A DNA stretch of 64,000 nucleotides, taken from the NCBI GenBank assembly GCA_020723965.1, contig DYHW01000003.1, positions 158,587 through 222,586 of the forward strand. Direction: 5' to 3'. The translations under genes were made by a program, and so were the position numbers. Source of the DNA: Melioribacter sp. GTDB lineage: Bacteria > Bacteroidota > Ignavibacteria > Ignavibacteriales > Melioribacteraceae. This document shows positions 44,918 to 54,135 of the stretch, piece by piece. The notes beneath the pieces are model-generated. The model was not told where the DNA came from and did no database searches. It saw only the letters and a list, made by a program, of their open reading frames with translations. Every line of letters starts with the position of its first letter. Within the stretch, counting starts at the first letter, position 1.

Positions 44918-45896
44918 TTCGATTTGAACGGTTCGAGATTATTTTTTCAGCCCATTTTACTGCTTCTAACATACTGCCGGGGTCGGCTATTCCTTTTCCT
45001 GCAATATCAAAAGCAGTTCCATGATCGGGAGAAGTTCTAATTATATTTAGACCCGCAGTAAAATTAACGCCCAAATAGAAATTCAGCAATTTAAATGGGA
45101 TCAAGACTTGATCGTGATACATTCCTAAAACAGCATCATATTTTTGATAATTTTTGTTTCCAAAAAAAGCATCCGACGAAAACGGTCCTTCCACAATTTT
45201 CTTCCTAAAATTCTTTATCGCGGGAATAATTTTATCTCTTTCTTCAACTCCAATTCTGCCATTTTCTCCGGCATGAGGGTTTAGCCCCAGCACTGCAATT
45301 TTTGGTGTTGTTATTCCTAAATCATATCGCAGTGTATCGTATAAAATATTTAAAGAGTTTATAAGAGAAGATTCTGTTAAGAGTTTGGAGATATTCTTTA
45401 TCGGTTCATGAATAGTAGCCAACCCGCAGATCATTTCATCTGAAAGAAAAACCATTAAGTATTTCTTCGACTTGGAAAGTTTGGCAAGCAGTTCTGTTTG
45501 ACCGGGGGAATTGATATTTGCAAGTTTGAAAGCAATCTTCGAAACCGGCGCAGTAATTAGTGCATCGGCGTTTTTTGATAAAACAGATAGCGAGCTTATT
45601 TTCAATGATTCAAAAGATGCCAGTCCAGAACTAACGCTTGGTTTGCCAATGTTCTGCTTGAATTTTCCTATATCAACTATGGTTACAACGTTGTCGTTAA
45701 GTTGAGCGGGAATATTTTTGACTAATTGGAAATCAAAAGTTGACTTTACAATAGAAGCTGCATTTTCGAAAACATTTGCTGGACAGAACCAAATGATCTT
45801 CCTTTTTGAAGGGACAAAAATTTTGTTGAAAGTTTTGATAGAAACTTCGGGGCCTATGCCGTTAATATCGCCGCAAGTAAAAGCAAGCGTTTTCAT
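44904..45896 (-). CDS. pdxA: 4-hydroxythreonine-4-phosphate dehydrogenase
   Basis: This NAD(P)-dependent enzyme acts in DXP-dependent vitamin B6 synthesis. Motifs are FTCGDINGIGPEV at the N-terminus, ATIHEPI, LGLNPHAGENGRIG, MYHDQVLIPFK and TSPDHGTAFDIAGKG, with the metal-binding histidines in place. The frame is open from a TTG at 45920 overlapping the rho stop. The ATG at 45896 starts where relatives do and is preferred (330 residues). It lies in an operon with rho, a methyltransferase and ftsE. Confidence 0.95.
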   Translation of the reverse strand: MKTLAFTCGDINGIGPEVSIKTFNKIFVPSKRKIIWFCPANVFENAASIVKSTFDFQLVKNIPAQLNDNVVTIVDIGKFKQNIGKPSVSSGLASFESLKISSLSVLSKNADALITAPVSKIAFKLANINSPGQTELLAKLSKSKKYLMVFLSDEMICGLATIHEPIKNISKLLTESSLINSLNILYDTLRYDLGITTPKIAVLGLNPHAGENGRIGVEERDKIIPAIKNFRKKIVEGPFSSDAFFGNKNYQKYDAVLGMYHDQVLIPFKLLNFYLGVNFTAGLNIIRTSPDHGTAFDIAGKGIADPGSMLEAVKWAEKIISNRSNRNAYK

Positions 45897-45916
45897 CTCT
45901 TCATCACATTGCTCAA

Positions 45917-47170
45917 TCAACTATTCATACTTAACATAAACTCTTTGTTGTTCTTTGTCCCTTTCAGCTTATCGAGCAAGAATTCCATTGCTTCGGTTGA
46001 ATCAAAATCGGCAAGAAGTTTTCGTAAAATCCAAATTTTATTGAGCTCGTCATCTTTAAATAAAAGTTCTTCTTTACGGGTACCAGACTTATTAACATCG
46101 ATAGCGGGAAAAATTCTTTTATCTGATAAGGTTCTATCAAGAACAAGTTCCATATTGCCAGTGCCTTTAAACTCTTCAAAAATTACTTCATCCATTCTGC
46201 TACCGGTATCGATAAGAGCAGTTGCAATAATAGTCAAACTGCCACTCTCTTCTGTATTTCTTGCCGAACCGAAGAAACGTTTCGGTTTATGCAATGCGTT
46301 TGCGTCAACACCGCCGGATAGAATTCTTCCGCTATGCGGAATAACAGTGTTATGAGCGCGAGCAAGACGAGTTATAGAATCTAACAAAATAACAACATCA
46401 TCGCCTGCCTCAACCATACGTTTTGCTTTTTCAATAACCATATTTGCAACTTGAACGTGACGTTCTGCGGGTTCATCAAATGTAGAACTAATAACTTCAG
46501 CTTGAACAGAGCGCTGCATATCAGTTACCTCTTCAGGGCGTTCATCGATAAGCAGCATTATAATTTTAACTTCGGGATGATTTCGAGAAATTGAATTAGC
46601 TACTTTTTGCAAAAGGATTGTTTTGCCGGCTTTTGGAGGCGAAACGATTAAACCTCTTTGTCCCTTACCAATAGGTGAAAGCATATCGACTATTCTCATC
46701 GAGTATTCTGCCGGGGCAGATTCCAGCTTCAACCGTTTAGTTGGATAAAGAGGAGTTAAGTTATCAAATAAAGTTCTTTCGCGAATGGCTTCGGGGTCTT
46801 TTCCGTTGACAGCTTCAACTCGTAGTAAGGCAAAAAAACGTTCACCTTCTTTTGGTGGTCTTACTTGTCCACTTACGTAATCACCTGTTCGCAAACTGAA
46901 TCTTTTAATTTGCGACGGTGAAACATAAATATCGTCTGGCGAAGGCAGATAATTGTAATCTGCCGAACGCAAAAACCCGTAACCATCGGCTAGAACTTCC
47001 AAAACTCCTTTCGAGAAAGTTAAACCGTCTTTTTGAGATTGAGCTTCAAGAATTTTGAAAATTAGTTCTTGTTTGCGAAGGTCGCTGTATCCGATCAAAC
47101 CGAAGTCTTTAGCTATCTTATAAAGATCAACGATTTTTTTGGATTGCAGTTCTGAAATGTCCATTGGCAT
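45917..47170 (-). CDS. rho: Transcription termination factor Rho
   Basis: This 417-residue hexameric RNA helicase has the N-terminal RNA-binding region [15 protein letters not shown]. The ATPase has Walker [13 protein letters not shown], Walker [15 protein letters not shown] and the Q/R-loop segment [20 protein letters not shown]. It is of normal length, without the long N-terminal insertion seen in many Bacteroidetes and actinobacterial Rho proteins. The next ATG two codons in (MDISELQ) is an equally good start. Confidence 0.97.
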   Translation of the reverse strand: MPMDISELQSKKIVDLYKIAKDFGLIGYSDLRKQELIFKILEAQSQKDGLTFSKGVLEVLADGYGFLRSADYNYLPSPDDIYVSPSQIKRFSLRTGDYVSGQVRPPKEGERFFALLRVEAVNGKDPEAIRERTLFDNLTPLYPTKRLKLESAPAEYSMRIVDMLSPIGKGQRGLIVSPPKAGKTILLQKVANSISRNHPEVKIIMLLIDERPEEVTDMQRSVQAEVISSTFDEPAERHVQVANMVIEKAKRMVEAGDDVVILLDSITRLARAHNTVIPHSGRILSGGVDANALHKPKRFFGSARNTEESGSLTIIATALIDTGSRMDEVIFEEFKGTGNMELVLDRTLSDKRIFPAIDVNKSGTRKEELLFKDDELNKIWILRKLLADFDSTEAMEFLLDKLKGTKNNKEFMLSMNS

Positions 47171-47295
47171 AGGTATATCCTAATATTTTTGAATTACTTG
47201 ATTGTAGTGATTTATGATTTTCAAATTGGGGATACTATGATAAATAATTATTTTGAGTTATTGTCCGCAGAAGATTATTGAGGCACATCGAAAAA

Positions 47296-48579
47296 TTAGT
47301 TCGCTTGCTCGTTAATGTCAAGTTTTTTCTCAATGATTTTCAATTTTATTTCTCCTAGCAGATACATACTTCCAAGAACAACCAAACATCTCTTCCCTTT
47401 CTTTCTTAAAAAATTCTGAATAAAATCTGCAGGTGAATTGATTGGCTGCGTGATAATGTTATTGTTATTAAGAACAGCAGAGATTTCTTCTGTGCTTGCG
47501 GCTCTTTCATATTTAGCTTGTGAGATAAGTATCTTGGTAAAGAAAGGAGTAAGCAGCTTAATCATTTTTAGTATATCTTTGTCCCGCATAGCGCCGAAGA
47601 TTAAAACACTCTCTTCATAATTTTGATATTCTTTTGAGAATTCATTGATGAAAGATTCAACGCCTTCAGAGTTATGAGCTGAATCGAAAATTATTTTGGG
47701 ATTTTCACTGAATATCTCATAACGACCTTGTATTCCGCTATTTTTCACAACATTTTTTATTCCGCGCGAGATGATAGTGCCATTTTTAATTCCTGAAACT
47801 TCATTTAAAGTCTTAATTGCCAAAGCACAATTGAAGAACTGATGCTCTCCATTCAGCGGGTTTGAGTAGAGAGAGAACGTTTTCCCATTCAAACTAACTT
47901 TTACTCTATTATTTTCTTTAATAGTAAAATCGTCAATTCTATAAGCATTGCAATTGAGTTCTTCAGATTTAGCAAGAATGATCTCTTCTGCCTTGAACGG
48001 AATTCTACCAAGAAAAACGGGTGTATTCAATTTTATGATTCCAGCTTTTTCAGAAGCAATTTTTTCGAGAGTATCACCAAGCAATTGAGTGTGTTCCAAA
48101 CTTATTGATGTAATAATAGATGCTAATGGTTCAATTACATTGGTTGCGTCCAATCTACCGCCAAGACCAGTTTCAATAACCGCGTAATCTGTTTTCATTT
48201 CATCAAAATATTTGAAAGCAAGAGCTGTTGTAGTTTCAAAAAAAGTTGGTCTCTCTTTTTCGATATATTCGCCTAAGTCTTTTATGTAGTTAGCAATAAA
48301 CTCGTCTTCAATCATTTTTCCATTTATTCTTATCCTCTCATTAAATTTTACAAAGTGAGGAGAAGTATATAAACCAACTTTGTAACCTGCCTCGGTTAAA
48401 ATACTTGCCATAAATGAGGCGGTGCTTCCCTTACCATTTGACCCTGCAACGTGAAAAGACCTTAAATTTTTATGTGGATTGCCGATCTGGTTGAGCAGCT
48501 GAATTGTATTCTCAAGCCCAAGTTTGACCCCGAACTGATGTAACGAATAAAGTTTTTGAAGCGCAGAGTTTATATCCAT
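47296..48579 (-). CDS. folC: Folylpolyglutamate/dihydrofolate synthase
   Basis: This 427-residue Mur-ligase-family enzyme has the P-loop SNGKGSTASFMASIL (about residue 47), YTSPHFVKFNERIRI and the folate-site segment ETGLGGRLDATNVI, followed by SISLEHTQLLG. It adds glutamate to dihydropteroate and to folates. It lies 2 bp downstream of pyrD, in a pyrK-pyrD-folC transcript. Confidence 0.95.
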   Translation of the reverse strand: MDINSALQKLYSLHQFGVKLGLENTIQLLNQIGNPHKNLRSFHVAGSNGKGSTASFMASILTEAGYKVGLYTSPHFVKFNERIRINGKMIEDEFIANYIKDLGEYIEKERPTFFETTTALAFKYFDEMKTDYAVIETGLGGRLDATNVIEPLASIITSISLEHTQLLGDTLEKIASEKAGIIKLNTPVFLGRIPFKAEEIILAKSEELNCNAYRIDDFTIKENNRVKVSLNGKTFSLYSNPLNGEHQFFNCALAIKTLNEVSGIKNGTIISRGIKNVVKNSGIQGRYEIFSENPKIIFDSAHNSEGVESFINEFSKEYQNYEESVLIFGAMRDKDILKMIKLLTPFFTKILISQAKYERAASTEEISAVLNNNNIITQPINSPADFIQNFLRKKGKRCLVVLGSMYLLGEIKLKIIEKKLDINEQAN

Positions 48580-48581
48580 AG

Positions 48582-49499
48582 TTAAATTTGGAATGACCCG
48601 GAAATTTCAGATATTTTTTTTATTGACCTCTGCTCGCAGTACGAAATGAGCCCCTCAACTATTTCAACGCCGGCATTAGGATTTATAAAATTAACTGTGC
48701 CGAGTTGAACAGCGGAAGCTCCTACAATCATCATCTCCACTGCATCCATCCAATTCATTATTCCACCGATTCCGACTATAGGAATATCGACATTTCTTTT
48801 TATCTCAAGAACTTTTGCAAGCGCAACTGGTTTAATTGCCGGACCGGAAAGTCCACCAGTAATATTTTTAATTTTTGGTTTTCGAGTAAAAATATTGAAG
48901 GAAGTTCCCACAAGAGTATTGATAGCAGAAACAGCGTCCCCTCCTTCTGCTTTAACTGCTTTGGCAAATTCAGAAATTTGAGAAACATTTGGGGATAATT
49001 TTATTATAATCGGCTTATCAGTCACTGCACACACTTCTGCTGTTATTTTTCGGACCGTGTTAACGTTGTTGCCAAATTCCAAACCGCCTTCTTTTACATT
49101 TGGACATGAAACATTTATTTCGAATGCTTTTATTGTATCTTCGTTCGTTAATATTTTCGTGCATTCAACATATTCTTCAATGGAACTTGCTGCGATGTTG
49201 CAGATTAGTGTTGTGTTTATGTTTTTCAAAAAAGGAATTTTTTCTTTTAAGAATGCTTCCACACCAATATTTGCCAGCCCAATTGCATTAAGCATTCCTG
49301 ATGGAGTTTCAACAATTCTTTGCGGAGGATTTCCTTTTCTGGGTTTAAGCGAAAGTGATTTTGTAACTATTCCGCCTAGTTTACTTAAGTCAGTAAATTG
49401 AGATATTTCATTTCCGTAGCCAACAGTACCAGAAGCAAGTAAAACCGGGTTCTTCAACTTCAGACCGCCAACATTTACAGATAGATCTACACTGTTCAT
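48582..49499 (-). CDS. pyrD: Dihydroorotate dehydrogenase B, catalytic subunit
   Basis: This 305-residue FMN enzyme of class 1B has VLLASGTVGYGNE, KSLSLKPRKGNPPQR, the catalytic-loop NVSCPNVKEGGLEFG (Cys base) and GVGGI-like IVGIGGIMNWMDAVEM. Class 1B enzymes partner with PyrK to use NAD. The pyrK gene is directly upstream and overlaps by 4 bp, supporting that form. Confidence 0.95.
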   Translation of the reverse strand: MNSVDLSVNVGGLKLKNPVLLASGTVGYGNEISQFTDLSKLGGIVTKSLSLKPRKGNPPQRIVETPSGMLNAIGLANIGVEAFLKEKIPFLKNINTTLICNIAASSIEEYVECTKILTNEDTIKAFEINVSCPNVKEGGLEFGNNVNTVRKITAEVCAVTDKPIIIKLSPNVSQISEFAKAVKAEGGDAVSAINTLVGTSFNIFTRKPKIKNITGGLSGPAIKPVALAKVLEIKRNVDIPIVGIGGIMNWMDAVEMMIVGASAVQLGTVNFINPNAGVEIVEGLISYCEQRSIKKISEISGSFQI

Positions 49500-50254
49500 A
49501 GCTTCACCGCATTAGCATTGAAAACAGGGCCATCTTTGCATACTAGAAGATAATTTTTATCCTCATAAGATTCGATAGGGCAACCTTGACAAATTCCAAA
49601 ACCGCAAGCCATTGCACATTCGATAGAGATCTGGCAATCGTAATTATTTTTGATACACAAGCTTTGTAACTCTTTTAACATGGGATTTGGCCCGCATGCA
49701 AAAATTCTAAACTTCTTTTTAGATAATTCAAGGGTTTCTTTTTTCAATAGATCAACTACATTTCCTTTAAATCCATACGAGCCATCATCAGTTGCCATAG
49801 AAACATTTTTCAGTCCAAGATTTACAATCTTCTTTTTAGTGCGCGCGCCAAGATATGAAACCATTTCTTTATCATCTTGTAACGAACGAATCAAAAATGA
49901 AAAAGGGGCAACACCTAACCCACCGGCAACAATAACAGCCGTTTGATAATCGCCAGTCAAATCAAATCCGTTACCAAGCGGGCCCAGTATATCAAGCGTA
50001 TCATTCTTTCTTTTTGCAGATAAGATTTTAGTTCCTAAGCCGTGTGTATCGAACACAAAAAAAAGAAAATCGCCTTTGATATTGAAGATTGAGAATGGTC
50101 TTCTTAATAAAGGAAAATCCGTTTCTGAAACTTTGATGTTGCAGAACTGTCCGGCTTTTGCAATAGATGCAATTGATGGTGAGTGGGCGCTTAAAAGAAA
50201 AATACCTTCGGCTATTTCTTCAACAGAACGGACTACAGCTTTCTCGATGAACAA
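49496..50254 (-). CDS. pyrK: Dihydroorotate dehydrogenase B, electron-transfer subunit
   Basis: This 252-residue ferredoxin-reductase-like subunit has RRPFSIFNI (FAD-binding RxxS), VAGGLGVAPFSFLI (NAD site), FACGPNPMLKEL and a C-terminal 2Fe-2S motif, CAMACGFGICQGCP plus a later Cys. It passes electrons from dihydroorotate via PyrD to NAD. The start is 48 bp from rpiB-like and its end overlaps pyrD. Confidence 0.95.
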   Translation of the reverse strand: MFIEKAVVRSVEEIAEGIFLLSAHSPSIASIAKAGQFCNIKVSETDFPLLRRPFSIFNIKGDFLFFVFDTHGLGTKILSAKRKNDTLDILGPLGNGFDLTGDYQTAVIVAGGLGVAPFSFLIRSLQDDKEMVSYLGARTKKKIVNLGLKNVSMATDDGSYGFKGNVVDLLKKETLELSKKKFRIFACGPNPMLKELQSLCIKNNYDCQISIECAMACGFGICQGCPIESYEDKNYLLVCKDGPVFNANAVKL

Positions 50255-50302
50255 GTTTTTCCTTTCTAGTTATGAATAGAGAATGATAAGAAAAAAAATC
50301 TA

Positions 50303-50935
50303 TTATAATTTCTTCGAATACTGCTCTTCTATCGCTTTTATTTTATCGAGACGACGCTGATGCCGATCGCCTAAAAAATTAGACTTCAACCAAACATCTG
50401 TTATAGATTTTATTGTGTCTTCTCCGAGAGCGCGAGCGCCAACAACCAAAATATTAGCGTCATTATGCTCACGAGAGCTTCTTGCAGAAAATTCATTATA
50501 ACATGTTGCAGCGCGAATTCCCGGGACTTTATTAGCAGCAATTGCAGAAGGAATTCCGGTTGCATCGATCAAAATTCCGAACTTTACTTCGCCAATTGCA
50601 ACACGGTTAGCAACATTAAGCGCAAGGTCGGGGTAATCAACAGCTTCTTCAGTAAATGTTCCTACATCGACCAGAACAAATCCTTTCTGTTTTAGAAAAT
50701 CATGCAAAATTTTTCTCATTTTAACACCGGTATGATCAGAAGCTATCGCAATACTTATTTGCGAATTTGAGACGGTGCTGCCAGAAAATAAACTGCTCTC
50801 TACAATCTTAAGCCCCAAAGAACGGATTCTATCTTTAGCAAGAGGCGTTAATAAAGTTCCTTTTTCTATTACGATTTCGTTAGTGCCGCTTTTCAAGATT
50901 TTTTTTATATCATTTTCAGTTATCAGTTTTTTCAT
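50303..50935 (-). CDS. RpiB/LacAB-like sugar-phosphate isomerase, catalytic Cys missing
   Basis: This 210-residue protein's C-terminal part (about 60-205) is clearly RpiB-like: IAIASDHTGVKMRK, DYPDLALNVA, SAIAANKVPGIRAA and ARSSREHNDANILVVGAR. In E. coli RpiB the base is Cys in ILICGTGVG. Here the segment reads ILIDATGIP, with Asp124 in that place. The Asp-His pair (67-68) and His157 remain. The N-terminal ~50 residues (ITENDIKKILKSG; GTLLTPLAKDRIR) are an extension absent from E. coli RpiB. Ribose-5-P isomerisation by the usual mechanism is therefore doubtful; a changed reaction is possible. Confidence 0.82.
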   Translation of the reverse strand: MKKLITENDIKKILKSGTNEIVIEKGTLLTPLAKDRIRSLGLKIVESSLFSGSTVSNSQISIAIASDHTGVKMRKILHDFLKQKGFVLVDVGTFTEEAVDYPDLALNVANRVAIGEVKFGILIDATGIPSAIAANKVPGIRAATCYNEFSARSSREHNDANILVVGARALGEDTIKSITDVWLKSNFLGDRHQRRLDKIKAIEEQYSKKL

Positions 50936-50960
50936 AATTCATTAACTTCTTTTACAATAT

Positions 50961-52028
50961 TTAGATTAGTTCACTTCGTTTATTCATTTTAAGAAAATCG
51001 ACAACCAGACGCACATCCTGTGCATTATTTCTATGACAGATTAGCAACGCTTCATTCGTATCGATTACAATTAAATTTTCTACGCCTATAGCTGCAGTAA
51101 ACTTTTTTGGAGAAAATATATAAGAGCCGAAAGTTTTTTCAGTGTAAATATCGCCAACCAAAGCATTTCCTTCTTCATTTTTTTCTGCTACTTCATAAAC
51201 CGCTTCCCAGCTCCCAACATCGTTCCAATAAAAATCTGCTTTTGTAAGAAAAACTATTTGAGATTTTTCCATAATTCCATAATCGATAGAAATGTTTTTA
51301 AGCTGACCATAAACTTGAACTAATTGCTTTTCAAAATTTGATGTTCCGATAAATTGCTCTATTGTTTCTAAACCTTCATGCAGGTCAGGCAAATATTTTT
51401 TTATTTCATCAAGAATGGTATCAGCCCTCCAGATAAAAATTCCTGAATTCCAAAGAAAATCACCCGATTCCAGAAATTGACGAGCAGTTGAGAGATTTGG
51501 TTTCTCTGCGAAAGTTAAAACTTTGTAAATGTTTTTATCAACTTCTTTCTCATCAAATTGAATGTAACCGTAGCCGGTTTCTGGCCGTGTGGGGGTAATT
51601 CCAATTGTTACCAAACCACGCGATTGATAAGCAAAGTTTGTTGCAGAAGATAAACACTTGCGGTATTCGTCATCGTCTTTAATTAAATGGTCTGACGGCA
51701 AAATAATTGTTACAGCATCCTTAGATTTTTTTTTAATAAGAACTGAAGCCAAACCGATACAAGCCGCAGTATTTTTGCCGAATGGTTCATCAATTATATT
51801 TTCTTCTGGGATAGAGGGCAATTGCTCTTTTACGCGAAGCTTTTGAACTTTGTTCGTAATAACAAAAATATTTTTCGCATCAACCAAGCCATCTAATCTT
51901 CTTACAGTATCTTGAATCATTGTGTTATCACCTAATATGCGAATCAACTGCTTCGGTTTTTTTTCTTTACTACGCGGCCAAAATCGTGAACCAACCCCGC
52001 CTGCCATAATAACAGCAAATAAGTCCAT
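50961..52028 (-). CDS. manC: Mannose-1-phosphate guanylyltransferase
   Basis: This 355-residue nucleotidyltransferase makes GDP-mannose. Motifs are VIMAGGVGSRFWPRSKEKKPK (shown from VIMAGG), EPFGKNTAACIGLA, FAEKPNLSTA, WNSGIFIWRAD and DYGIMEKS, in family order. It lacks the C-terminal cupin isomerase domain of bifunctional ManC, so mannose-6-P isomerase is separate; the PGI/PMI at 15264 could supply it. A GGAAG ribosome site is present. It abuts the next gene upstream. Confidence 0.94.
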   Translation of the reverse strand: MDLFAVIMAGGVGSRFWPRSKEKKPKQLIRILGDNTMIQDTVRRLDGLVDAKNIFVITNKVQKLRVKEQLPSIPEENIIDEPFGKNTAACIGLASVLIKKKSKDAVTIILPSDHLIKDDDEYRKCLSSATNFAYQSRGLVTIGITPTRPETGYGYIQFDEKEVDKNIYKVLTFAEKPNLSTARQFLESGDFLWNSGIFIWRADTILDEIKKYLPDLHEGLETIEQFIGTSNFEKQLVQVYGQLKNISIDYGIMEKSQIVFLTKADFYWNDVGSWEAVYEVAEKNEEGNALVGDIYTEKTFGSYIFSPKKFTAAIGVENLIVIDTNEALLICHRNNAQDVRLVVDFLKMNKRSELI

Positions 52029-52916
52029 TTAACTTCCTTTTTGTTTAGATAAAATTGTTTTGTTAAAATTTTCTGCGCGGTTAAGATAACTTGTAATATC
52101 AACCTCCTTCCCTCTAACAACAGCAACTATTACAATTAGACAAGCGCGTAGCGATTCAACAACGCTTGTGCTGGGCGCAATTTTTTTCTGATGAACCATT
52201 TCCAATCCTTTAGAAAAAATTGTGTGCATATTTGAAAGAACATAAAAACCAACTTTTTGAGAAAGCTCTCCATTTTCTTTCATCAATTGTATATAAAAAT
52301 TCATCTCGCCTTCTGTGTAATCAAATTTTATAATTCGGTTTAGAAATGAATCTAATTCTTTTACATGCCTTAATACTTTTTCTTCAAAATTCTCAAAATT
52401 AAATTCTACCTCTTTGTTTAGTTCTTCAAAAATAATTTCTTCTTTTAATTCATCAGCTTTTGATCTGCGTGGAAGTTCTCTCTTAAATGCAGATAATTCT
52501 AATAATTCTGAATTAGTCTTTGTTGGTCTTTTGGTTAGGTCAACTTTTATTGAACCTGGATCGTGCTGTTGCAATAGTGAGCGTATCGATTGAGGCGTTA
52601 ATAGATCGAGTGAATTACTTAATTCTCTAACTAACCCATAACTATGCTCTTTGAATTTATCGCTTAGTTTAAGAAAATCGATCTTTTCGCTTTCAATAAA
52701 ATTTTGAAGTTCGCCTAATTTTATTCCAAATTTAGAAAGCTCTGTTATTTTTTTAAAATTCTTTATCTCTTCAGAAAGGTCTTCAGAGGCAGCTATTTTT
52801 TCTTTAAGAATTGCAACAATTTCAATTTTTTCAGAACTCAAACGAAGATTGTTAGCAGCTGCAACTATACATTGAATAATATATTGTTTTCCAAAATTCA
52901 AAATTACTCTGTGCAA
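52029..52916 (-). CDS. Helical protein of unknown function (295 aa)
   Basis: I do not recognise this family. It is charged and mostly helical, with a central segment LTPQSIRSLLQQHDPGSI and long acidic/basic stretches (EEIIFEELNKEVEFNFENF), no signal peptide and no membrane helix. A C-terminal hydrophobic helix, SLRACLIVIVAVV, may be buried. The frame is open from a TTG at 52916 and no convincing ATG lies near it, so the start is uncertain. It abuts manC with no gap, so it is in the rpiB-like/manC operon. Confidence 0.6.
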   Translation of the reverse strand: MHRVILNFGKQYIIQCIVAAANNLRLSSEKIEIVAILKEKIAASEDLSEEIKNFKKITELSKFGIKLGELQNFIESEKIDFLKLSDKFKEHSYGLVRELSNSLDLLTPQSIRSLLQQHDPGSIKVDLTKRPTKTNSELLELSAFKRELPRRSKADELKEEIIFEELNKEVEFNFENFEEKVLRHVKELDSFLNRIIKFDYTEGEMNFYIQLMKENGELSQKVGFYVLSNMHTIFSKGLEMVHQKKIAPSTSVVESLRACLIVIVAVVRGKEVDITSYLNRAENFNKTILSKQKGS

Positions 52917-53101
52917 TAATTCTCTGAAATTTTCTTATGCAATTGCTCTTATATCTTTTTTGATTTTTTTGTTGAGTGCTTTGAAAAATTCACTATTGTA
53001 ATGTAATGAATTTTGCCGATTATTCTAAAATTGATTACTTGCAAAACCAAATTCCTATGACCCAAAGAATAAAATAAACAGACAAATGCTGAGAGTTATA
53101 A

Positions 53102-54118
53102 CTAATAAATGTTCACTTCGGGGATGAGTTCAATATCAAATTTTTTACGAACAGTACTTTGCACATTTTCTGCAAAAGACAAAATTTCGCTCCCGCTTGC
53201 ATCACCATAATTCACTATTACAAGCGCTTGTAGTTTGTGAATTCCAACATTTCCCTCTCTTTTCCCTTTCAGACCACATTTTTCAATTAACCAGCCGGCA
53301 GAAATTTTGTATTTGTCGTTATCTAACTTAAAATTAACTAAATCAGGAAATCTTTTTTGTAAACTATAACATTGTTCTCCACTTACCTCTGGGTTCTTAA
53401 AGAAACTGCCGGCATTACCAAACTCTTTAGGATTTGGCAGTTTACTCATTCGTATTTTTTTAACTAGGTCTCTCACATTCTCAATTGTAAATTTTGCAAT
53501 GTCATTTTTTTTTATATACTTATGAAACGCTCGGTAATTCAGATTTAAATGCTTCTGCTTGCTTAATTTAAGAACAACTTTTGTGATCAAGAACTTTTCC
53601 CGCAATTTAGATTTGAAGATGCTGTCGCGGTATCCAAATCTGCATTTCTCTTTATCGAACATTTTTCTTTCACCACTTTCGAGCATTATACCATCAAGCG
53701 AGACGAAAACATCATGCAGTTCTACGCCATAAGCGCCGATGTTTTGAATTGGTGCAGCGCCAACTGTCCCCGGAATCAAAGTAAGATTTTCAATGCCGTA
53801 GTATTTATTTTGAACACAAAATGAAACAAGATCATCCCACTGTTCACCAGCTGACGCTTCTACCAAAACAGTTTCATCGTTTTCTTCGATCACGTTTATA
53901 CCTTTAGTGGAAATTTTTATAACCAAGCCATCCACGTCGCGAGTAAATAAAATATTGCTTCCACCCCCAAGAATAATTTTTTTAACATTTCGGAATTCTT
54001 CTCGATGCAGTAATTCATCAATCTCATTTTCCGATAGAACTTCTGCAAAGTATTGCGCTTTTACATTAACCCCAAAAGTGTTGTATTCTTTAAGAGAATA
54101 ATTTTTTTTTATTTCCAT
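53102..54118 (-). CDS. murB: UDP-N-acetylenolpyruvoylglucosamine reductase
   Basis: This 338-residue FAD enzyme of peptidoglycan synthesis has YNTFGVNVKAQYF, ILGGGSNILFT, GTVGAAPIQNIGAYGVEL, FGYRDSIFK and NAGSFFKNPE, with the catalytic Glu in LIPEVNIY at the C-terminus. All steps of the flavin and substrate site are recognisable. It lies 17 bp after comEC at the end of the prmC-dtd-comEC operon. Confidence 0.95.
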   Translation of the reverse strand: MEIKKNYSLKEYNTFGVNVKAQYFAEVLSENEIDELLHREEFRNVKKIILGGGSNILFTRDVDGLVIKISTKGINVIEENDETVLVEASAGEQWDDLVSFCVQNKYYGIENLTLIPGTVGAAPIQNIGAYGVELHDVFVSLDGIMLESGERKMFDKEKCRFGYRDSIFKSKLREKFLITKVVLKLSKQKHLNLNYRAFHKYIKKNDIAKFTIENVRDLVKKIRMSKLPNPKEFGNAGSFFKNPEVSGEQCYSLQKRFPDLVNFKLDNDKYKISAGWLIEKCGLKGKREGNVGIHKLQALVIVNYGDASGSEILSFAENVQSTVRKKFDIELIPEVNIY

Positions 54119-54135
54119 AATTCAAAAATCTCTAT

